NCBI GenBank assembly: GCA_007449985.2
Contig: VIIQ02000574.1
Span: forward strand, 806,001 to 870,000
Length of the DNA: 64,000 nt
DNA from: Desmodesmus armatus
Lineage: Eukaryota; Chlorophyta; Chlorophyceae; Sphaeropleales; Scenedesmaceae
Direction: 5' to 3'
The notes under the pieces are model-generated. The model was not told where the DNA came from. It saw only the letters and a program-made list of their open reading frames with translations, and ran no database searches. How positions within the stretch are numbered: position 1 is the stretch's first letter; each line of letters opens with the position of its first letter. Both the position numbers and the translations under genes were made by a program. Positions 11,410 to 21,596 of the stretch are shown here, piece by piece.

Positions 11410-12933
11410 ATGTTTTGCTTGCAGCACACTCATCAGCACCAGGCTGTTTCCCACACTCATGTGGTGCATACAAATCATAGGTCACGTTCACGTCTGGTAG
11501 TGCATGGCTTCAAGCGGGGAGCGCAGCAAGCTGAGGCAGCACATGCCAGCGACGCAACCACCAGCAGTCCCAGCAGCAGCGAGGTGCAAGTGGCGATAGC
11601 AGTCCCCATAGAGCAATCACCAACGATACAGCAGCAGTCCAGCAGTGGGTCTTTGGCATGGGTACTGGTTGCTGCCGCAGTTGCTGCTGGGTTTGTGTTC
11701 AAAAAGCTGAAGTCCAGCGACCCCTCTCGAGGTGAGTTTGCAGCAATGTACATTCATATCTGAAATGAGGGGTCACACATCATTAAGGACACATTCTGGA
11801 TCCTATCGAACTGCATGCCACTGCAGGAGAGCAGCATCAGATAGCCAAGCATGCAATGCTACCAACTGCCCACCAAAGTTCGAGCAGGCTTTTGGTGTTG
11901 GCCCTCTTTTTTACACCGTCCTCTCGTGTGCCATCCCCCTCACAGCGAGCACTTGTGTACACCGTGCCCCTTGCAGAGTACATGCACAGCATCAACAGCA
12001 TGCAGACGGATAACCTGGACCCAGAAATCATTGCTGCAGCACGTGCAAGGCGCAGCAGGGAGAGGTGAGGCCAATCACTCAGCATGAGGTTAGAGCTGCA
12101 TGACCAGGGCCCCTTGTACTGGACAGTCTTGTCATGCGAGGTCTGGGACTGTGTTGTCTTATATGGCTGACATCATGCATGCAGTGCAAGCAGTTGCTGG
12201 CCGACTGCCAAGCACTGGGGGGCGGGGTCGTGTCAGTGGGTACTTGGGACTGCTGGGCGGTACTCTCCATGTAGCGGGGGCTGTGTGCTGTGACAGCGCA
12301 TGCGTCGTTAATGCAGCCTATGGCAGGAGGCGTCGCTGGGGTGGGGCAACTTGGTCTGAAGCGCTGTAAGCGGGCGCCAGCAGGACCTTCATGTGTACAG
12401 GGTAGCCGCCAGCACATTTGGCTCATGATGCTGACGCCTGCTGCATACTGCAAATGTTCCAGGGCGAACCACCGGCTGGACTTGGATGACGTTGAGCTGC
12501 CTGAGAACCACCCCTGGGCAACACGCAAGCCAGTGAGTGGGGCTGTGGCTCAGTCAGGCTGTCAGCTCATGCCTGAACTGGGCTTGGAACACCCCATGCA
12601 TTGTGCTGGTAGCTTTTGCCCACATGAGCTTCCATCAACAGCGCGTACAGCAAGTGCATAACAAGCACATGTCCTCAGTCCACCGTGAAAAATGAGCTCC
12701 ATCATGTGGGGTGGACGCATGCCCTCGCAGCTGTGTTGGCACTGCGCACAATGGAGCACAAAAGGCAACCAGCCAAGTCGCACTGCTGTGTGTTGGGTTT
12801 GTGAACTTGTGTGCAGGTGACCGCAGAGCAGGAGGCTGCCATCCAGGCCCGCCTGCAGGCGCGGCCTCGCAGGGCAGGGCCCCCTGCCGATGGACGCTCG
12901 GGAGCCCGCACCAGGCAGCTGGGCAGGGAGTGA
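11410..12933 (+). CDS. small single-span protein, probably plastid-targeted, unknown function
   Basis: Four exons: 11410-11731, 11977-12064, 12463-12532 and 12817-12933; all phases agree; 198 aa. The N-terminus is His/Ser/Arg-rich without acidic residues, like an algal transit peptide. A membrane segment (SLAWVLVAAAVAAGFVFKKL) ends exon 1. Exons 2-4 give a charged soluble tail with DNLDPEIIAAARARR, DDVELPENHPWATRKP and a basic C-terminus ending RTRQLGRE. Exon 2 might instead begin at 11826, because that frame is also open and phase-compatible. An ATG at 11206 is an alternative start. A TGTAA lies at 13368-13372. I do not recognise the family; a thylakoid or envelope anchor is only inferred. 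Confidence 0.65.
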
Positions 12934-13604
12934 CAGGCAAGACAGCCCGTGTGTCTCGAACCCTGTTGTGAGCAGCCTTGCTGTTTGATTGCGCACTTGT
13001 GGCAGCAGCACAGATGTGTGCACACACCCGAGCTGTACGGCTTGGTGGGCGGGAAGGGGGGGGGGGGCTTGTGCAGTTGTTGTGTAGATAGGTGGGTATG
13101 TCTTTGGTGGTGCAGCTTTATCGCAAGAGCAATTTTGCCTGTGTATCAGCTGCTGCTCTCTCTTGCTAGAAATCGTGCTGCATGCAGCCACTGTGCATGA
13201 CATGCAAAGCCAGATGACCTGGGTGTCTCTTATTGCATCTTTTGATTGGCAGATTTTGTGATATGCACTGTTAGGTGTCGAGCACCTGTGGCAGCTGAAA
13301 TGCTGCATAATATGTGTGCATGCGTGTTTGGTGATCGGTGCTGAGCTGATGTGGGAGTGGTTAGCCCTGTAACCTGGGTAGTGAAGGCTGCTCACTTGTC
13401 AATGGCTTTGGGCGTGCTCAGCAGGCCCAAGCTGTTGCCACTGAGTGTGGATGTTGCAAGAAGCAAGCACGCACGCCTGGGGTGGTGTTGAACATGCTTG
13501 TTCAGCATGCACAAGTTTCAATATGCTGTTGCTATGGACCACGAGGTCGTCACTGTTGCTTACCCATGGCCCAGACTGACTTGCATCTGCTGCTTTCAAC
13601 AGCA
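12934..13604. other. convergent intergenic region with TGTAA signal at 13368
   Basis: Lies between the stop of the small plastid-like gene and the stop of the TIC100-like gene. The plus-strand TGTAA at 13368-13372 is the likely polyadenylation signal of the former. No gene is seen on either strand. Confidence 0.5.
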
Positions 13605-15281
13605 TCATGTGCCATCCTGTGCCGGTGCTTGCCTTGATTGCAGCGCCAGCTGCTGCACTAGGCCCTGCAATCTCGCTTGCTGCTGCTGATCAAGCCCACT
13701 GACACCGGCTGAGCTGGGTGCTGGGTTCACTTGATTTCTGCCTCCAGGCCGTTGCCGCTGCTGTGCTGGCTGCAGTTGCTGCTGCCGGTCCCTGGGCTGG
13801 CCGCGCCACTGCAACAGGTTGGGCATGGCAGGGCAGCGGCAGTGACGCAAGTTGCAGGCAGGCAACATGCTCATCAGAATAGCAGGACAGTGTCAACTAC
13901 CATTACGTGTGACACTGCATGCCTCAGCACTAAAACCTTGTAACCATGGCATCATTCCGCCAATGCTGTCACACGCCGATGTATTATAGACATTACTCTG
14001 GAATGCAAGCAAATTCTTGGCGCCTGTTCATGTCCAGTAATTGTTGTGTGACAAGGAGGTGTCGTGTGCCTCACAGCCAACACCCTGCTGCCTTCCTTCA
14101 TGTTGAGCCGTGGTGTCACCTCCTTGGTGTGCACAGCACAACAATCCTGCACCCTGTCCTGCTGTGCTGGCACCTCAGCAATTCAAGCAGCTGAGGTGTC
14201 TGCACTGCTGGTGAGCTGCACACGTTTTTGCGCATGCCGCAACTGCAGACAGCCCACAGACGATCTTATTACAACTGCAGAAAGCCCACAGACGCATGCA
14301 TCAAGGTTGCGGAACTCCACCGAAACTGTGCTTACTTGCAGGAAGGACCGTGCCTGGTAGGCCGCCATGTCTGCCTCGACTGCGCTGTCAAAGCCATCCT
14401 CCTTGCTGCAGGGCATGACGTCACCCACGAAAGTGTTGCCAAAGAATTTGCCCTCTGCTGCAGTCACGTCCTGGCCCTCAACAGCCTTGCCGCCCGGCTG
14501 CTTCCAGAGGGCTGTACCGCAGCCGTGCATGTGCCCGTGGCTCCAGTCACCGCGGTACAACCTAGGGGTGTTGAAGCAGACATAGCATTGTTACGGAGTG
14601 ATATGGTCTGCGCCTAGGTGGATGCCATGCACAGGGTGTGCTGGCTGGGTCATGAAATGCTGGCAGCAGACAGTGTCTAAGGCACCTTGCAAGCTACCAA
14701 ACACACTGCAAAGGCAACCTTAGTCAGAGCAAGTCACCAGCAGGGTGAAAGGCGGTGTGGACTGACCCCACTCACATGCCGTTGTGCCAGATGTAGGCCC
14801 CTGCGCCATGCATTTTCCCGTCCTCAAACTGGCCCTCATATCTGCAAGCACACAGCCACGCAGGTCTTCAGGACGCAGAAAACTGGAAACAGCACTCAAG
14901 GCTGGGGGTCTGTTAAGTGTCTGCCCAGTACGCAGTCTGGTGTCGTGCAGGAAAGCACATGGCTGCGGGGCGGGGGGGGGAGGGGCTTTACTTTGCAACA
15001 CAAGCGGCAGACACACCTGTCTTTGTTGGCGAAGGTCAGCACTCCATGGGAGTGCATTCGTCCATCCTTGGTCAGTCCTTCATACCTGATGCAGCAAGTG
15101 GGGTGTTAGGCACAGGTGGCGGCGGCGGGTATGCCTCCCCCCCCCTCCCCTGCACGCACCGGGTCCCATCTGCCCATTCCAGTGCCTGCCAGGTGAGGCC
15201 CTGACCATGCATGCTGATGTACAGACTGTGCAGCACCTCGGATGCAGCAAAACTTGATGAATTAAGTGTAACAGATGACAA
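13605..15281 (-). CDS. TIC100: MORN-repeat protein, TIC100-like
   Basis: Five exons: 15281-15160, 15085-15017, 14841-14776, 14561-14336 and 13808-13605; all phases agree; 228 aa. Exons 1-4 spell four MORN repeats (EWADGTRYEGLTKDGRMHSHG, YEGQFEDGKMHGAGAYIW and YRGDWSHGHMHGCGTALW among them), then GKFFGNTFVGD and an Ala-rich helix AVEADMAAYQARSF. From memory, land-plant TIC100, a subunit of the inner-envelope import translocon, has the same order: MORN repeats, a MHGCG repeat, a GxFxxGxL step and an Ala-rich helix. The last exon is Gln-rich. The model is far shorter than land-plant TIC100 (roughly 870 aa), so it may be partial, reduced, or another MORN protein. It is divergent from the HAPSTR1-like gene. 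Confidence 0.6.
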
Positions 15282-15595
15282 TTATGTAAAACTGTTGAAA
15301 CTCTGTGTGCCGTTTGTGCGCACAGTTGTTTTTTGCAAGTCACAATTTCACTAAAACTATCTCAGCAGCAAAAAGGGGGCCAGAGCTTGCACATAGGCCA
15401 ACCACTCGAGCTCGGTCCCCCACTGTCCTGTTGTCCACGGCTCCTGCGTGCCAACGCCCGAGGTTGTAGTAGTTTCCAGCTTATACGTTTGTTTCAGCAA
15501 GGCGCTCGTCCCCTGGTAGTGGCTCCAAGCTCAGTGCTGGCCATCGCAAACAAGCCCAGTCCAGACCGCCACCCAGGCCGCGCACAGCCACAGCC
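15282..15595. promoter_or_regulatory. divergent promoter, TIC100-like / HAPSTR1-like
   Basis: 314 bases between two outward-facing start codons. No defined element was recognised. The TIC100-like start is itself uncertain, so part of this stretch may encode its N-terminus. Confidence 0.4.
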
Positions 15596-16807
15596 ATGGG
15601 CAAGAAGAGGAAACTTGAGGTGGACCTGGAAGCAGAGCGCACCATGTACAGCTCCTTTGTGCAGGCAGCCAATGCTGTCAGCCAGCTCTACACCCAGGGT
15701 GTCCAGCAGCAGAGGAAGTCAGCTGCAGCTGCCAGCAAAGCCACCCTGGTGAGTGTATTGAAGTCTCTGAAACCAGGCATGGCAGGGGACGTCGACGTAT
15801 GGGAGCTTACAGTGTCAGTGCTTGCTGCTGTGTCCCTTGCTTCTGCAGGAGAGGGTTGTCACGTTTGTTATACGGCAAGAGGAGGGCAGCGAGACCATCA
15901 GCAAGGCAGCCCTGTTGCAGTTCTTGCAGCATGAGTATGAGGTGGGTGTGTCCAGTTGCCTTGCAGCTTTGCACTACAAGGCATCGCCGCTGGGGCAAGC
16001 GGCAGTCAAGCCCCCAGGAGCACGGCAGCAGTACTTGTCGACTCAGGCGAGTTTTTTGTGACATTCAACATGCAATGCACACTTTGACTGCGCAACTGCT
16101 GCATGTCTGTTGATCTGCAGAATGCTGACAGCAATGATGCTGCCGCTCCACAACCTCAGATGCAGTTCATGCCCTTTCAACAAGCAGGTGGGTGTGAATG
16201 GGAGTCAGTGGCTGTGGTTGGCTCTTGGAGTCTGCGCAGTCGGCTTTGCTGGTTGCTTGGTATGCTTATGATGTGGCAGGTGGTCGCAAGCATGGGTGCT
16301 CGGTGCTGTGGTTCAGACAGAATGCACCCGCAGCTGTCTGGTTTATCCAGTAGGTTGGGGTGGATGAACATCGCTGCAGTTTGGTGATGGATTGCTCTTG
16401 CCACCTTGAAAGGCCTGGAAGCTTATCAGCGGTGCTGTGTGCCTTCTGCTCTGTTGTGCCCTGCAGCTGCTGCAGCATCCGAGGACACAGCAGACACTCA
16501 CCCTCACCTGCACAAGGCGCACCGGCAGCAGTCAGGCAACATGATGACCAGCCCAGCACCAGCAGGCAGGTCTGGCTCAGCAGGGCGCCTGTCAGCCATG
16601 GACGAGCACCAACAGCACATGCAGATGCATCAGCAACAGCAGCAGCAGCACATGCCCCACCAGACAGCAGATGCAATGCAGATGCACAACGGCATGATGC
16701 AGATGGCGGCAGGCGGGGCGTTTGCTGGCCCCATGCAGCAGCAGCAGCAGCAGCCCCCAATGGGCAATGGCATGTTCATGGGACCAGGTGCTGGCGGCAT
16801 GCACTAG
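15596..16807 (+). CDS. HAPSTR1/C16orf72-like (DUF4588) protein
   Basis: Four exons: 15596-15748, 15849-15941, 16121-16187 and 16467-16807; phases agree; 217 aa. It starts MGKKRKLEVDLEAERTMYSS, then FVQAANAVSQLYTQGVQQQR and a second helical block, ERVVTFVIRQEEGSETISKA. This two-helix pattern around AANAVSQLYTQ fits my memory of the plant and animal DUF4588 family (HAPSTR1, a HUWE1-associated stress regulator). The C-terminal half is low complexity, with Met, His and Gln repeats (QMHQQQQQQHMPHQ). The MGKKRK start suggests nuclear localisation. A TGTAA follows at 17201. The assignment rests on pattern memory and could be wrong. Confidence 0.55.
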
Positions 16808-17859
16808 GGTCATTAGTGCCCAGCATGGTTTGGGTCGGTGTGTTGAAGGGCCGGGATACAGCAAACAGCCTGCCACTGCAGGTGGAGTTGATGGTGTTGT
16901 TCTTGATATGGGTTGCATCGTGTGTGCAGTCCATCGCTTTGCTTCCTTTGTGCTGTGCTTGGCAGTCTTCTGCCCATGTGTGTACACAATGTATTCCCTC
17001 AGCAGCAGCGCAGCATGTTTCATCTCATCCAGTTGATAACGGATGCAGGTTAGTGGCCTTGGGGTGGCGTCAAAAGGGAGGCAGTGACTCCCGCAATGTA
17101 CTATATGAGCACGGCAGTGTCAAGTTTTGATTGTGAAACTGCTGGTGATCTTGCCAGCCGTTGTTGGCAGCTGCTGCAGGCTTGTCTGATTTTGGTCTGT
17201 TGTAACAAGGATCTTGCATCACGTGCAGTCTGTGATTGTGCATAGGTGCAGAAGCTCACTGCACAGGTCTGGAGTGGTTAGCCCACTCCCTTGTGCAAAT
17301 GTCACATGGGGCACTTTGAGGAACACGACCCCTGCTCAGGGTAACGTTTTTTTGAAGCTGATACACCGTGTTCGTCTGTGTCAGGGATGGAGTTGCTCCC
17401 CCCCGGGGGGCATGGTTTCAGGAGCCAAAGTGCTCCTTGCTCACCCCCCCTCCCATCCCTGTTTTACTGCAGATCAGGCCAGATCGGGCCAGATTCCAGT
17501 TGCTACCCCCCCCTGAGCTGCCCAAAACCGTGCTTTCGCTCCTCGCTCCCCCCCGGTCAGACGAACAGGGTGTATCAGCTCCAAAAAAACGCTACCCTCA
17601 CGTGAGGAACATCGAGACAGCCCTTCAGCAGTTGACAATGATGTCACTTGACACAACAGTCCATGAGACTCACACCAACCCCTGATCAACCGCGAAGAGG
17701 TGTACACTGGATTCTGTCGGCAATGTGGGCACCATACGAGGCACTGTGCAGTCGGTTTGCTCACACATCTGTTCTGCAGATCAGTTCAATTTCAGGAATC
17801 TCCAGTCGCTGTCTCGTTTGAGTTGTCTCTGCAGCTAACCACTGCATAAACTGTCCACT
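16808..17859. other. intergenic region with TGTAA (17201) and foldback element
   Basis: The 3' region of the HAPSTR1-like gene, with TGTAA at 17201-17205, followed by the inverted-repeat element at 17338-17603 and the TMEM120 5' region. No coding gene is seen. Confidence 0.5.
17338..17603. mobile_element. foldback/MITE-like element with about 41-bp terminal inverted repeats
   Basis: 17338-17378 matches the reverse complement of about 17560-17600 with roughly three mismatches (shared core GAGCTGATACACC allowing one change). The interior is C/G-rich and itself partly palindromic. It has no coding capacity. Size and structure fit a non-autonomous foldback element; target-site duplications could not be settled by eye. 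Confidence 0.6.
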
Positions 17860-20303
17860 ATGTCGCCAGCATCTCCTGCCAGCTCCAGCGAGGGCTCTCC
17901 AACAGAAGCTGAGGCCGCAGCACTGCTGGCAAAATGGTGGGTGCTGTCATTGTTGGGATCCATGTTCTGTGCTAGGCACATTATGATGTTTGTGCTCACA
18001 ACCGATGTCCTTCATCTTTGTGTTCTGCCTATCTGCAGCAAAACACTCAGCCAGCGGGTCAGTGTCTATTCCAAGAAACTGGTTGGTGAGCAGGATGCGC
18101 TGGCAGTGGAGGTAGGTGCAGCGAAGGGGGTGGCCTTAAATACCTGCATAAGCTTGCTGCTGGAGCTCAGCTGCTGTCGCTCGTAACGCAGATCAAGTCT
18201 CTGCAAGCCAACCTGCAACGGTTGCGCAAGGCTGCAGCTGCTACCAAGAGCAAGAGTGAGCAGGCATCCATCAATGCGCTGCTGTCTGAAACAGCCTCCA
18301 TCATCAGTGGTGTGGGGCCTGGGGGCGACCTGTGAGTGAACTAGCTTGTGCCGCAAAGCAACAGCTCCTGGTTAGCCCCGCGCTCACTGTGCAGGCAACG
18401 CTGCAAGGCAAAGGCAGGCTTTGTGCTTGCTGACGGCAGTGGATCCCAGCAGGTGCAGCTTGTGTGCTAGCTGCACTGTCACCCTGCTTTGCAGCTCCAC
18501 CTGCTACTGCTGGCCCTTGGTGAGTACCATTCTGTGTATGGAAAGCACCAAACTCACATCCCTGCTCCAGTATGTCGATCACCGCGCCCTGTTTCCTGCC
18601 GCCACCTCCCCCCACAGGCGCCGCATGTGCAGCCCCAAGACCCCGCGGCTGCTGTCCTACCTGATTGGTGACAAGGTCAACATCGTCACACTGCGCAAAG
18701 ACCAGGCCATGGCCATTCGCGAGGAGTACCACGCATTCAGAAAGCGGGCGGTGTGGGTGATGGGTGTAGCGCCCATGCTGCTGTACCTGGGCATGAAGCG
18801 TGCTGACTATGTTGTGGAGGAGGGGGACAGCCTGACACTGGCACCACCCCTGCTGACAGGTGGGTGTTTGATTGAGCCGCAAACATGACAGGGAGGCCGC
18901 CTCCTCCTGTCTCCCTGTGGCTGTGTCCAGCTTGCTGATAGATGATGTCTTACGTGTCTTCCCTGTGTGCAGAGGTCTTCCACATGTGTGCCCATACTTG
19001 TAATGTCTTCGATGCAAGCAGGCTGCCGCTGCTGTCGTTGTGGAGACTGGCATACTGTTCTCATCACATGTGTTGTGGGGAGCATAACCAGTGTATCCAA
19101 GTTGTCAGACACCTTGACTGATCTGACCGTCAATGTGTGTTATCTATTTGGCTGCAGGTATCCAGGCCTACTTTGCCTGGCTGTGCTACTTCTACGTGGC
19201 CATGGCACTGCGTGAGTCAGTGCTGATGGTGAACGGCAGCCACATCCGTCCCTGGTGGATCAGCCACCACATCTGGTCAGCAGCAGGCTCACTGCTCATG
19301 CTGGCACTGCCCATCAGCAGCCCAAGTAAGTGGCTTGCAAGGTTTGCTACTGCTGAGGGCAGCGATGTAGCTACATCATGCTTGTAGAAACATTGTTGTA
19401 GGACATCGTCCGCAGGCTGGCTTTGCCCTTGGACCGCAGGTGGTGTGTTTGGGGCAGCTGATTTGGCTAGTTCTGCTGCTGGCGCAGCTCAGCTGGTTGA
19501 ACCCAGCAGCAGCAAGGAAAGTGATTGGTCCTTCATTCCTGTGCTGAGGCCACTTTCTGTTCCCCGTCCGTGTGACTGCCTCCCTGTGCTGCCGCAGCTG
19601 TGTACTACTTTGCTGAGAAGTTCATGCTGTGGAGTGCCTTCCAAGCGCTGGTGATGCTGGTGCAGAACCGCTACCAAAAGCGCCGCATGTACACGCGGAT
19701 AGCCATGGGCAAAAACAGCGCCATGGATGTTGTCAGTGGCGAGAGCAGTGGCAGCGCTGGACAGCTGATGGTGCTGTATCCCATGCTGTTCTGTAAGTAC
19801 TGGGCTCATGCTGGCGGATGTTGGGTCAACCCAGAGGCACCCAGTGGCTTCATGCGGCATTGACAGCTGGTCTGGGTAGTGTTGATAGAATCAAGCCTCA
19901 GCAGAAGCAGCATTTGCAGCTTACGTGTGCACACCATGTTGCGGCCAGCGTACCAGAGCACCAGTCATGCCAACATGCAAAGCTGCAGGCTTGTGTTCAC
20001 ATCAGAAAAGCCGCCCAAACCGTGCTGACATCTCCGCCCCTCCTACTGCTGGTTGTGTTGTGTGTCACAACAGTGCTGCAGGGCTGGCAGTTGTCCATCG
20101 GTGTGGTGCTGGCTTTCAGGACGTGGCCAGCCCTGATCAACTCAGAGGGCTGGCTAGAGCAGGAGCACAGGGAGAGTGACCTACGGGGGATGCGTGGGAC
20201 TTTCTTGTGTGGCTGCATATTCAGTTTCCTTGCCATCATGAACGCGTACAACACCGTCATGGCCATCAACGAGAAGCAGCAGAAGCAGCAGCGGCAAAAA
20301 TGA
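17860..20303 (+). CDS. TMEM120: TMEM120 (TMPIT-like) membrane protein
   Basis: Multi-span membrane protein of the nuclear envelope/ER family. Exons: 17860-17936, 18039-18111, 18192-18331, about 18395-18452, 18618-18859, 19158-19325, 19597-19792 and 20074-20303. The N-terminal exons form a coiled coil (RVSVYSKKLVGEQDALAVEV; KSLQANLQRLRKAAAATKSK). Then come the family landmarks: LIGDKVNIVTLRKDQAMAIR, AMALRESVLMVNGS, IRPWWISHH, NRYQKRRMYTR and FRTWPALINSEGW. It ends in a Lys/Gln tail. Animal TMEM120A/B show the same coil plus six-helix order, including the NGSxIKxWWxxHH motif. The junction between the fourth and fifth exons does not agree in phase, so a small exon, another donor, or an indel there is unresolved. 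The 3' region is a copy of the dispersed repeat. Confidence 0.87.
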
Positions 20304-20328
20304 GGGCACGCGCAGTGGTCTCAAAACG

Positions 20329-21110
20329 CAGGCGTGTGCATGTGTATGTGCAGTTGTTGTTGGCAGTTGTTTATGTGTGTTTGCTCAGCCTGAGGCAAGA
20401 CGATTGTCTGCCAACAGACTTGTGGAGTATGTAACCGCCAGCCAATCTGGACCAACAGCTGGCCCAACCATACAGGTCGTCAACACATGTGTAGGCCAAG
20501 TTGAGTGTGTTGAACGGGTTTACGGTCTGGTTGGAATCCTGTTTTTGTTATGTCTGTGTGAATCAAGTAAGAGTGCATGTGCTGGCACCCCTTTCCTGCT
20601 TGTTTCTGCTTTTCTGTTGTTGTCACCCATCAGCAACGGTTCACCCAATGGCAAAAGGATCATCCAAAGAGCTCTCGTTCCAGGGACACATACGCGCTAA
20701 GCCAGCACTGACACACAGGCCATGGCCTAGGCATGCCTTATATATACTCCTGCATCACACTGATGGAGATCAACCCACAGATCAACACAGCACCTTCAGA
20801 ACCGTGTACCACAACACTGTGATTGCAGAGTCAATATAATTCTGAGCTTCCAATGTCAACGCGACCACTTGCCCTGTCAACAAATGCTTGAAAGGCAGGT
20901 GGTACTTGATGATGAGCCGCCACTGCTGTGCACTAGCCCTAGTGACCCAACCCTCACTCACTGCAGCAGCATGCATCACAAGTGTGTTCCCAGTGTCTCC
21001 ACAGGAAATCACGCTACCTCCCCGGTTCCGGGCACTGTCTTATAGCATGCATCACAACAACGCTGTTGAATTCACCCAGAACCCCATGATTTATGAAAGA
21101 CGTTACTGCA
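20329..21110. repeat. dispersed repeat, copy A
   Basis: Collinear with 26540-27227 along its whole length, with many substitutions and small indels. Shared blocks include GTGCATGTGTATGTGCAGTT, GGACCAACAGCTGGCCCA, GTGCTGGCACCCCTTTC and CTAGTGACCCAACCCTCA. It begins 26 bases after the TMEM120 stop and carries TGTAA at 20430-20434. No coding capacity was recognised. Confidence 0.85.
20430..20434 (+). terminator. TGTAA polyadenylation signal, TMEM120
   Basis: TGTAA lies 127 bases after the stop, inside dispersed repeat copy A. TGTAA is the known signal in chlorophycean algae; its use here is inferred. Confidence 0.5.
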
Positions 21111-21596
21111 TGCCATTAAACGACAAAAATGTACAGTACAGGAAGAGGTGGAGCCGATGTAGCTGACCTGGGAGCGTGGTTCTTGAACCTCGGAATGCCA
21201 ATACTGTAGAGGCGTAGATCGGCGCCCCAGGTCTGTGTCTCTGGCGTAAGCGTAGACTTTCACCCCCTCTCTTCCCTCTCTCCGGAACAGAGACAATCAA
21301 TGTAGTGGCAGGCACAGTCTATGTAGCACAGTCTGTGGCTGTAGCTGTACAGCTGTACAGCTACAGCCACCGGCATCTCAGAAGGCTGCGTTGCCCCCCG
21401 ACAGCCAGTCAGTGTTGCTATGTCTTTGAGTTATTCTCTATGACCTTATTGTGCTTTTCGGCCTTGCTGACGCCGACAATTGGACCGCCACCGCACAACA
21501 GCACCCGACCCACCCAGCAGCTAGTAAGCTCACCATCGACAAAATATATGTATCTATAAGTGATCGGGTGTGTACACTCGCGGCTCAGCGGGAACG
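21111..21596. promoter_or_regulatory. upstream region of the UEV-PrxQ-caspase gene
   Basis: Promoter candidate for the plus-strand fusion gene. It contains a 36-bp perfect palindrome at 21335-21370 and an AT-rich patch (ATATATGTATCTATAAG) at about 21544-21560, some 40-50 bases before the start codon, which could serve as a TATA-like element. Confidence 0.45.
21335..21370. repeat. perfect 36-bp palindrome
   Basis: The left half GTGGCTGTAGCTGTACAG is the exact reverse complement of the right half, with no spacer. It lies about 230 bases upstream of the fusion-gene start codon. Confidence 0.95.

Noticed and set aside
12562..13395. Minus-strand open frame of 277 codons
   Set aside because: It runs antisense through an exon and the 3' region of a plus-strand gene, its composition is random-like (Cys/His/Ser), and it has no splice partners.
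18304..19053. Minus-strand open frame of 249 codons
   Set aside because: Antisense to well-supported TMEM120 exons; no motifs.
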